Origin: Pseudomonadota bacterium
Lineage (GTDB): Bacteria; Pseudomonadota; Gammaproteobacteria; Burkholderiales; Burkholderiaceae_C
Length of the DNA: 16,190 nt
NCBI GenBank assembly: GCA_023418355.1
Contig: JAEZZU010000144.1
Coordinates: 1-16,190 of the forward strand
Direction: 5' to 3'
Shown: positions 7,913 through 13,993 of the stretch, in pieces
How positions within the stretch are numbered: position 1 is the stretch's first letter
Layout of the letters: each line of letters starts with the position of its first letter
The notes under the pieces: model-generated
Database searches by the model: none
Told to the model about the DNA's origin: nothing
Seen by the model: the letters and a program-made list of their open reading frames with translations, nothing else
Translations under genes and position numbers: made by a program

Positions 7913-8843
7913 AGGCCACCACCTTTGACTGCGCAGAGAACACTTCCTGCACCAATGCATGGGCCACGCGCCGTGCGTGCGCAACCAGAGGCACATGCAA
8001 ATTCACCAGTTGGCGTTGCGCTGCACTCTGCACAAATGGAGCCAGCTCATGGTCCAAACCATCAGCTAGATAATCCACGGCCTGCCATAAATCCTCGGCA
8101 TCCGCACTGGATGACTGATTGGGCACGCTCAGCCACACCCGCACCGTCGGTATCGGTGTATGCAAGCTAACACCTACGTCCTCTGCCAGTTGCTCCGTGG
8201 CTTTATCCACAACCAACTGCATGAATTCATCACACTGTCGCGGGTTGCTTTCGCGGTAATTGCGGCAGTAATCACCAAAAGCCCCCCAGCGCAGCTCCTC
8301 CAGCGACGCATAGCAGCGTGCAGCCGGTGACAGCACACTCAATCGCCCAGAACCCCATTTGCTGAATGTGGCATCCAGATTGAGCTGGGCTTTTTGTACA
8401 AAGTCGATGCGCTGCAACTCCTGCGTCAAGTTGCTCATACGCACATCCAGACGCTGCGACAGTTGCTCCAGTTGCTCACGCGTATCTGCGCTGTAGTGCG
8501 CCAATTCCGCCACATTGCGCATCAAGCCCGTCACCCGGTCGTTGACCTGTGCAATCGCCCAATTGCTGTGTGCCACAGACTCACTCAACTCGCCAAGCCA
8601 GCGCAGAGCCCCCTCTACACCGTCAATCAAACTGGCGTTGATCTCAGCCTGCCGCATAGCCACCTTCCCGGTAAAGCCATCGGACATGCGTGCAAAAAAT
8701 TTTGTTCGGGTGCGCTGCACACGCACATGGTCACGCGCCACATCAATGCCATTGGCAAAATCCACCAACCATTTTTCAGGCAGACAGCTCAGTGTCTTGC
8801 ACACTGAGGAATCGCGTGTAATGGGCTGCAAATCTGTACTCAT
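7905..8843 (-). CDS. rdcB: RdcB (YjcZ)-like diguanylate cyclase regulator, partner of the dynamin-like GTPase
   Basis: A 312-residue soluble protein that I assign to the YjcZ/RdcB family. The basis is its gene position directly after a crfC-type gene, as in E. coli, plus its layout. It has a basic N-terminal segment with FANGIDVARDHVR (29-41), a DGFTGKVAMRQAEINASLIDGVE block (55-77), a long helical, probably coiled-coil region (about 100-155) and the conserved-looking LEELRWGAFGDYC (181-193). In E. coli, RdcB acts with the GTPase RdcA/CrfC to stimulate a diguanylate cyclase. Its ATG overlaps the GTPase stop by 4 nt (ATGA), and its own stop overlaps the patatin start by 8 nt. GC content is normal for the host, unlike the gene upstream. 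No enzymatic motif is visible; the family call needs a profile search. Confidence 0.72.
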   Translation of the reverse strand: MSTDLQPITRDSSVCKTLSCLPEKWLVDFANGIDVARDHVRVQRTRTKFFARMSDGFTGKVAMRQAEINASLIDGVEGALRWLGELSESVAHSNWAIAQVNDRVTGLMRNVAELAHYSADTREQLEQLSQRLDVRMSNLTQELQRIDFVQKAQLNLDATFSKWGSGRLSVLSPAARCYASLEELRWGAFGDYCRNYRESNPRQCDEFMQLVVDKATEQLAEDVGVSLHTPIPTVRVWLSVPNQSSSADAEDLWQAVDYLADGLDHELAPFVQSAAQRQLVNLHVPLVAHARRVAHALVQEVFSAQSKVVAYA

Positions 8844-11302
8844 GCAATCACCTCACCCTTAATAATAAAAATTTCTTTTTCTGAAAAAAGATTTTCAACA
8901 CAGTCACTTAGAGTTGAACAATCTATTTCTAAATTTCTTACTACATTGAGCAGATCCGTCAACATCAAAAGTACATTTTCTTTTTCTTCTCGTTGAAGAC
9001 TTTGACGTTGAACCCCATGAATAAAATCACCTCGAATATGTGAAAGCTTCTCCCTAAAAATAGAGAAAAACTCATTAACTCCGGATTGCAGCTGAGGATA
9101 AACCTCTTTATCCAAAGTACTTTGTGCCGCTTCGAATAATTTATTTATTGATTTATTTACATTATTTTCAATGAAATTTAAATCAACTTCAAAATATTCT
9201 TCTTCTGTCAAATAAGACTCCCACCCCCAATCATCAGTATCAAACCAACTACAGAAAGTTCCCCACATACTATCTTTTCGTCTGCGACGTGAAACTTGAC
9301 GAGTTTTAGATTTAACAGTTTGATCAAACAATATTTGAACTGATTCATCTAATCTAATTAAACTTAAATCTGGAAAATTAATCTTAACATCAAAATCATT
9401 CAAGTTTTCTTGAATAGATTTTTCAATCTCCATTATTTTTGTTTTTTTTGTTTTTTCCAATGCAGAAGAAAAGTCAATGACTCCATTTTCTATGCATTCT
9501 CCAATTTCACTCACATATTTTTCAAATAAATAGTTAATTACAGACTCAACCTTACCCTTAAATTCATCAGCCTTTTCACGACTATCAAAACCAATAACCC
9601 CATCAACCGCCTTAGCCAAATAATCATTCATTTTTTCTGGTTTATCATCTTTTTTCCAAGAAAAATTAAACCAACTATTACTTTCACCCTCTAATTTGTC
9701 TTTTTTTTTGCTTTGTCTTTTTTTCGCTCTTTCTGTTTTTTCATTATTTTTATTTTTTAAACTGGCATTCTCTATCTCGCGACCTTTTTTCAGAAAATCG
9801 GTCAAACTACTTAAAATTTCTGCTTTAATATTTTCAGATGAAGCTTCAACTTTATTCGTCACGCTTCTCAAAGAAGTGTCCAAAGCATCATTAATACTAT
9901 ATTCAACAGAATTAATACTCTCAATATTTCTATGTAAAGAGTCAATGTTATTCTTCAGATTTTCAGCAGTAGTTTTCAAAGACCCTATATTAATCTTTAA
10001 AAAATCATTTACATCTTTAATAAAAAAATTCAATTTAGCAACTGCTGATCGCAGCGCTTCAAGCGCCGCATTCTGGTGCGCACGGACAATCACATCATCC
10101 AGAGGCATTTCAAACCCAGATTCTTTCCAAAGATCATCTGCTGCCAACTTTACTTCTTCGGAATCATCGATTTTTTGCTCCCAACGTCGTCCAATTGCCT
10201 CTGCACCAAAGTCAGCTACCCATGCCTCATCGACATTCAGTTTTCCATAGCGCTCCATCTCATTACGAGCACGGCTAGCAAGGTATCCCTGATTCGCAGA
10301 CACCGGGAACACATTGTCCGCAGACAAAATACCCCGCATCAGGGTCTGCGATACATACTGCTTAACCTCATCCGGTCCATCGCTATTGCGGTTGCGTTGG
10401 TCAAACTTGTTCACCAAGGCATACATGCGATCCTGCGCGGTATCAGCCACAGCCAGCAAATTGCTGCGCACATCATTGTCCGCATCTGATTTCAGCTGCG
10501 TGTAGTCCAGCACTGCCAGCACCGCAGAAGCCTTTTTCAGCTGATCCTTGAGCATATGGCGCAAGTGCGTTTGCCCCGCTTCATTCGGGCCGGGGGTATC
10601 CAGCAGCGTCAGACGGCCTTGTGTCGAAGGCAGGTTTTTCAGGTGTGTGAATTCCACCTCAATCACAGGCATGGCATCGACCGTCGCATATTGTGCAAAC
10701 GGGAATTCCACCTGCAGTGCAAAGCACACGCGCACCAGATCATTCAGGCGCTTCAAAAACTGGAAAATGCCTTCCTCACCCTCATAACGCTTGGCAAATG
10801 CCCTGTTCTTGCGGATTTGCTCGAGCAGCTCATTCATATCCGGCTCACTCTGCAAATCATCCAGAACTGCTGGATCTGCAACACCCAATGCCGCTTGCAA
10901 GCTGACCAACAAATCATTGAGGGGTTTGACTTTCTCAAACACCAGCTGGGGCTGGTGCACACCCGGCGTATGGCGAATCAGCGTGGGCAGCGCTGTCATG
11001 GGGCGATTGCGGTTGGGCAGAACCTCAGCACCCACAATGGCATTGATCGTGGTGGACTTGCCGGCCTTCATCGTACCAACTACGGCCAGCACCATTTCCA
11101 GGTTGGACAACTTGTGGAACTCACCATCCAGCACCTCCAGCGCCTTGGGCAAGGATTCGGCATCAAACGTAGCGCGGCTGTCACTGTCTTGAGCAGCTGC
11201 ACTGATCAAGCCTTGCTCCTGTGCACGCAACAGCAGCGTTTTCAGGATTTGAATCTGCCGCTGCGCTTCTTGGCGCAAAGTGTCAATGTTTTGGTGATGC
11301 AT
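8840..11302 (-). CDS. crfC: Dynamin-like GTPase of the CrfC/RdcA (YjdA) family
   Basis: A large GTPase of 820 residues, longer than E. coli CrfC (about 740). The G domain is complete: P-loop GTMKAGKST (76-84), switch threonine in NRPMTALPT (99-107; Thr103), DTPGPNEAG (235-243) and NKFD (298-301). The stretch VGTMKAGKSTTINAIVG followed by LPNRNRPMTALPTLIRHTPG is the CrfC hallmark as I know it. After residue ~420 comes a helical, Lys-rich region with coiled-coil character (about 440-510), a very basic linker (about 505-555) and an RRRRKDSMWG / DTDDWGWE block (672-694), probably the membrane-binding tip. The ATG at 11302 follows GAGGGAG at 5-nt spacing; a TTG one codon earlier is less likely. 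Codon use switches sharply at about residue 420 from GC-rich to AT-rich. It is the first gene of the three-gene coupled operon. A clear QLxLF clamp-binding motif was not seen. Confidence 0.92.
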   Translation of the reverse strand: MHHQNIDTLRQEAQRQIQILKTLLLRAQEQGLISAAAQDSDSRATFDAESLPKALEVLDGEFHKLSNLEMVLAVVGTMKAGKSTTINAIVGAEVLPNRNRPMTALPTLIRHTPGVHQPQLVFEKVKPLNDLLVSLQAALGVADPAVLDDLQSEPDMNELLEQIRKNRAFAKRYEGEEGIFQFLKRLNDLVRVCFALQVEFPFAQYATVDAMPVIEVEFTHLKNLPSTQGRLTLLDTPGPNEAGQTHLRHMLKDQLKKASAVLAVLDYTQLKSDADNDVRSNLLAVADTAQDRMYALVNKFDQRNRNSDGPDEVKQYVSQTLMRGILSADNVFPVSANQGYLASRARNEMERYGKLNVDEAWVADFGAEAIGRRWEQKIDDSEEVKLAADDLWKESGFEMPLDDVIVRAHQNAALEALRSAVAKLNFFIKDVNDFLKINIGSLKTTAENLKNNIDSLHRNIESINSVEYSINDALDTSLRSVTNKVEASSENIKAEILSSLTDFLKKGREIENASLKNKNNEKTERAKKRQSKKKDKLEGESNSWFNFSWKKDDKPEKMNDYLAKAVDGVIGFDSREKADEFKGKVESVINYLFEKYVSEIGECIENGVIDFSSALEKTKKTKIMEIEKSIQENLNDFDVKINFPDLSLIRLDESVQILFDQTVKSKTRQVSRRRRKDSMWGTFCSWFDTDDWGWESYLTEEEYFEVDLNFIENNVNKSINKLFEAAQSTLDKEVYPQLQSGVNEFFSIFREKLSHIRGDFIHGVQRQSLQREEKENVLLMLTDLLNVVRNLEIDCSTLSDCVENLFSEKEIFIIKGEVIA

Positions 11303-11417
11303 CAATACTCCCTCTTAGTATGTATTAATTTATAGAGCATATAGAGTTTGGCAGCTGAATACAGCTTGTCCATTTGACAAGAGTCGAACCTTGCCCTCCC
11401 ACACTCAAGATAAATAT

Positions 11418-11434
11418 AGTGTTTTTTAAACACT
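11418..11434. promoter_or_regulatory. Inverted repeat in the crfC leader
   Basis: AGTGTTT (11418-11424) and AAACACT (11428-11434) form a 7-bp inverted repeat with a 3-nt centre, about 115 bases before the crfC start. Read on the plus strand it is followed by a T-rich run (CTCTTTTTTC), so it could instead be a weak plus-strand terminator. Confidence 0.4.
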
Positions 11435-11482
11435 GTTCTCTTTTTTCAGATTTCCTGATGATAGAACGAATTTACAGCACAC

Positions 11483-11503
11483 TTGCGACATACCGTGTCG
11501 CAA
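11483..11503. promoter_or_regulatory. Candidate operator upstream of the crfC operon
   Basis: TTGCGACA (11483-11490) and TGTCGCAA (11496-11503) form a perfect 8-bp inverted repeat around a 5-nt centre in otherwise AT-rich DNA, about 180 bases upstream of the crfC start codon. Its GC-rich arms stand out. It fits a repressor binding site; a transcribed hairpin is the alternative. Confidence 0.55.
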
Positions 11504-11891
11504 CACTTTTTCAATTGCTTTTTTAAATTGGTTTTTACATATGTTATATTTTGTAAATCACATAAGAAATATCAACTACATCAATCAAGAGGTCAGCCTT
11601 ATAAAAAATCGCATACAAAAGCAAAATTGACCATTAAATAATCAAAGTAAATACACACTTTCAAAATAATCTAAATGCAGCCAATCCTGTTCCACGCGTC
11701 CTACTGACATTCCAGCATCATCAGAGAATGGTGGCTTACATATCTCCCTCGCCACCAGAGTTACACAAAGACAAAGCGATGCTTGATCTACCGAGCATCC
11801 GATTTCACGAGAGATATGCAATGTATGGATGTCTCCGCAGACCCCAAGACTCTTAAAATAGTTAACAAATCATCCTTCAAGGTCTATCCAA

Positions 11892-12050
11892 CAAGCGCTG
11901 CGCGCTATCAGATCAGGAGTAGGCTGCAGCGGCCTCAGATACACATAGCGGCAGATGCTGCGCATCACTGCGACAGTGCAAGCCCCTGCTCATGCAGCGC
12001 CTGCGTACTGTTCATGGCGCTGACGATGCGGTTGCGGCCACTGCGCTTGG
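11892..12050. repeat. Right direct repeat bracketing the dynamin island (partner at 6640-6832)
   Basis: Covers the last ~28 codons and the 3' flank of the intact cyclase gene, beginning with repeat-family copy 4 (CAAGCGCTGCGCGCTATCA). It lacks the 21-bp insertion found in the left copy but is otherwise closely similar. About 5.2 kb separates the two copies. Confidence 0.85.
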
Positions 12051-13182
12051 CCTCATACAGGTACTGGTCTGCCGTCTGCATCGCATCCTTCAAAGCCTCT
12101 GTGCTGGGCTGGTGCAGCATGGCTACGCCAATGCTCACCGTAATCCGGTGCTCACCCAGTTCCGGCAGACGCATGGCGGCAATCTCATCACACATGCGCT
12201 GCGCCAAAGCGCTTGCCTGCACGGAGTCTGCCGATTGCAGCAAGACGGCAAACTCCTCCCCACCCATGCGTGCCACCACATCCCCTGCACGGCTGCATGT
12301 CTGGAAAGCACGTGCAATTTGCTGCAGCACAGCATCCCCCACGTTGTGCCCCCAGCGGTCATTGATGCGCTTGAAGTGGTCAATATCACACAGCAGCACG
12401 GCACAAGGCATGGACCGGCGCGCTGACTGCGCTTTGGCAAACATGTGGCCGCTCAGCTCGTCAAAGCCACGGCGGTTGGCAATCTGGGTCAAAGGGTCCA
12501 GGCTGCGATCCTTTTCCAGCCGAGCCATCACATCCTGCATCACCGCACACAGCAGGCAGCCAGCTGCACACATGCAGGCCACCATCAGCAATACGTACAG
12601 AAACAGCCAGAACACCGTTTCAATGAACGCCCCCAGCTCATGCACATGGGCTTGTGGTGACAGCACAGGCAACTGCAACTGCGTGCGCACCACGTTCACC
12701 GCGATAAACGTCACATACACCCAGCGCCAGGCGTTATCAAACGGATTGCTCAGCCGCATCTGCCGCCACTGCAGCAAGGGCGGCAACAGCATAAGCATGG
12801 CCCCCATACTCAGCGCATGCACGCGCACCAGCTGGCTGGGCTGCACCTCGGCAAACCACAGCTGTACCGCCACAGTTACCAGCCCCATGCACAGCAGCCA
12901 ACGCCAGCGTGTGCACACCTGAAACCTTTGCGCCAGCGCAATGGCAGCCAAGGCCGCTGCACTGAGATAGCAGCTGGCAAACGCCAGCACACGACTCCAG
13001 AACGGCTCTTTCCAGCCCATGATCTGTACCAGCATGCCGACAGCAGCCAGCACAAACGCGCCACCCTGGCTCAGCAAAGCCGCTTGCCGGCGTAGCAGTG
13101 CCCACGCAGCGACCTGCGATACGCCCAAGAGCAACAGAAAAATAGGTGCGATCAACGCGAACGTTGTGTTAGCAGAAAGCAT
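11965..13182 (-). CDS. Membrane-anchored diguanylate cyclase (GGDEF domain)
   Basis: The second cyclic-di-GMP synthase of the window, 405 residues. About seven hydrophobic helices fill residues 8-213, with no sensor domain I can name. The cytoplasmic GGDEF domain begins at RSLDPLTQIANRRGFDEL (226-243). It has LLCDIDHFKRIND (263-275, metal-binding Asp266), the active-site GGEEF (307-311), and the I-site RAGD (298-301) five residues before it, so an active, feedback-inhibited enzyme is expected. It ends with YEAKRSGRNR and a ~25-residue tail that is duplicated at 6734-6832. The ATG at 13182 has no Shine-Dalgarno; instead a C8 tract (minus strand) lies four bases upstream. It shares the domain plan but little N-terminal sequence with the cyclase at 5420. 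Confidence 0.95.
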   Translation of the reverse strand: MLSANTTFALIAPIFLLLLGVSQVAAWALLRRQAALLSQGGAFVLAAVGMLVQIMGWKEPFWSRVLAFASCYLSAAALAAIALAQRFQVCTRWRWLLCMGLVTVAVQLWFAEVQPSQLVRVHALSMGAMLMLLPPLLQWRQMRLSNPFDNAWRWVYVTFIAVNVVRTQLQLPVLSPQAHVHELGAFIETVFWLFLYVLLMVACMCAAGCLLCAVMQDVMARLEKDRSLDPLTQIANRRGFDELSGHMFAKAQSARRSMPCAVLLCDIDHFKRINDRWGHNVGDAVLQQIARAFQTCSRAGDVVARMGGEEFAVLLQSADSVQASALAQRMCDEIAAMRLPELGEHRITVSIGVAMLHQPSTEALKDAMQTADQYLYEAKRSGRNRIVSAMNSTQALHEQGLALSQ

Positions 13183-13194
13183 GTAAGGGGGGGG

Positions 13195-13434
13195 AACGGA
13201 AACCTATGGCACTTCACGGGCTGAGTGCTTGCAGCCAGTCCAGATGCGATCTGTGCCAGAAGCTAAAGACTTGCTGCCTGGTTGCACTGGGAACGTGCAG
13301 CGCCCCCATGCATCAAGCAACGCATCTGGCACAGATGTAATTTGATGTAAGCATTAGACACCATTTGTAATCATAGTGTGCACCAACGTATCCGACTATC
13401 TGGTGTGCCAGTCAAGCGCCAGCAGCTATCAAAA
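13195..13434. other. Intergenic region with a long-armed inverted repeat
   Basis: No credible gene. ATCTGTGCCAGA (13249-13260) and TCTGGCACAGAT (13325-13336) form a perfect 12-bp inverted repeat with a 64-nt spacer, about 70-150 bases upstream of the cyclase start. The G8 run at 13187-13194 lies just left of this region. Confidence 0.55.
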
Positions 13435-13489
13435 CTACAAACCCTGCGCAGCCTTCCACGCTTTCAGCTGACTGGGCCGCAGGCCATAG
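13413..13489. repeat. Left 77-bp direct repeat flanking the hipA module (partner at 15496-15572)
   Basis: Starts with repeat-family copy 5 (CAAGCGCCAGCAGCTATCAA) and continues through the tail of a small gene to GGGCCGCAGGCCATAG. By eye it differs from 15496-15572 at six of 77 positions with no gaps. Confidence 0.9.
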
Positions 13490-13581
13490 TGGCTGGCGTT
13501 CCGGCCTGAGCAGTTCAGCCAACGATGCGACACCTGCACGTTTTGTGCATCCGCACCGGGCTGCTGCGCCACGGCAGGCAT
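13435..13581 (-). pseudogene. Internally deleted paralogue of the 81-codon gene at 15512-15757
   Basis: A 48-codon minus-strand frame from ATG at 13581 to TAG at 13435. Its start region (VAQQPGADAQNV) matches VQQPQANAQTV of the 81-residue protein, and its end (HYGLRPSQLKAWK, then AAQGL) matches RYGLRPSQLKAWK, then EAQGL. About 30 middle residues are missing or replaced, and a TAG stands where the intact gene has a CAG three codons before its stop. This looks like a decayed duplicate rather than a working gene, although the frame is open and could be translated. Confidence 0.7.
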
Positions 13582-13615
13582 TGGCGTGCCAGCTTACATC
13601 ATCAATTTATATATA

Positions 13616-13661
13616 TTTCTATACCAAATCGAATCCAAACTCTTATGAATTTGTATAGAAA
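13616..13661. repeat. Inverted-repeat site 1, downstream of the HTH gene
   Basis: TTTCTATAC (13616-13624) and GTATAGAAA (13653-13661) are perfect 9-bp inverted arms with a 28-nt spacer. Surrounding bases also match site 2 (AAAT after the first arm; AA, CTCTGAAAT after the second), giving about 57 bp of similarity to 15342-15398. It lies just past the hipA-HTH pair and 35 bases upstream of the remnant small ORF. Confidence 0.8.
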
Positions 13662-13681
13662 AACTCTGAAATACAAGAAAT

Positions 13682-13981
13682 TCAGTTGACCACTGATTTG
13701 CTGCTTTTCGACACCACGCCCAGCTTCAGCCCCAGCAAGCCCAAAATCTTGTTGAGCGTTTGCACCGTACCCATGCTGCGGCCCTGTTCAATATCCAGCA
13801 GCGTTTTTGGGCTGATGCCAGCCATTTTGGCCAACTCCGCACTGGTCAGCCGCATGCTGCGTTTGAGGTGCAGCACCGATTGCTGCAGCGACCACTCGGG
13901 GTGCGCCAGCACATCCTCAATGGCTTGCTTGCGCGCCATGAGTTGTTCGGGGGGGCTGAGTGGGGTAAATCGTTTGTCCAT
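13682..13981 (-). CDS. XRE-family HTH protein, probable HipB-like antitoxin
   Basis: A 99-residue DNA-binding protein. The helix-turn-helix lies near residues 46-70 (TSAELAKMAGISPKTLLDIEQG), a Cro/C1-type pattern, with a helical arm before it. It follows the HipA-like gene by 12 bases on the same strand and is likely co-transcribed, consistent with an antitoxin and autorepressor role. The order (toxin first) is the reverse of E. coli hipBA. The probable binding sites are the inverted repeats at 13616 and 15341. The short Lys/Ser-rich C-terminus could be the kinase-contacting tail. Confidence 0.88.
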   Translation of the reverse strand: MDKRFTPLSPPEQLMARKQAIEDVLAHPEWSLQQSVLHLKRSMRLTSAELAKMAGISPKTLLDIEQGRSMGTVQTLNKILGLLGLKLGVVSKSSKSVVN

Positions 13982-13993
13982 GGCTTGTGTCTC

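Larger units (their letters stand above)
11306..11880. other. AT-rich upstream region of the crfC operon
   Basis: 575 bases without a credible gene. It should carry the operon promoter on the minus strand. It holds two inverted repeats (11418-11434 and 11483-11503), listed separately. Bases 11690-11880 are closer to average composition and show nothing I recognise. I could not place a convincing -35/-10 pair. Confidence 0.6.

Noticed and set aside
6839..11302. CBASS-type defence operon because of the patatin
   Set aside because: No CD-NTase, ubiquitin-like or HORMA/TRIP13 gene nearby; GGDEF enzymes are not CBASS cyclases. The CrfC/RdcB partnership explains the context better.
10556..11335. 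259-codon plus-strand frame antisense to the GTPase
   Set aside because: Gln/His-rich shadow; the opposite strand carries the full set of GTPase motifs.
11370..11395. tRNA T-arm-like sequence (GGTTCGACTCTTG on the minus strand)
   Set aside because: Only a 4-bp arm with the TTCGA loop. No acceptor partner, anticodon arm or CCA found, so no tRNA or tRNA-derived attachment site can be supported.
11783..12922. 379-codon plus-strand frame antisense to the GGDEF gene
   Set aside because: Low-complexity Ser/Cys/Arg composition typical of the antisense of a GC-rich gene; the minus strand encodes an unmistakable cyclase.
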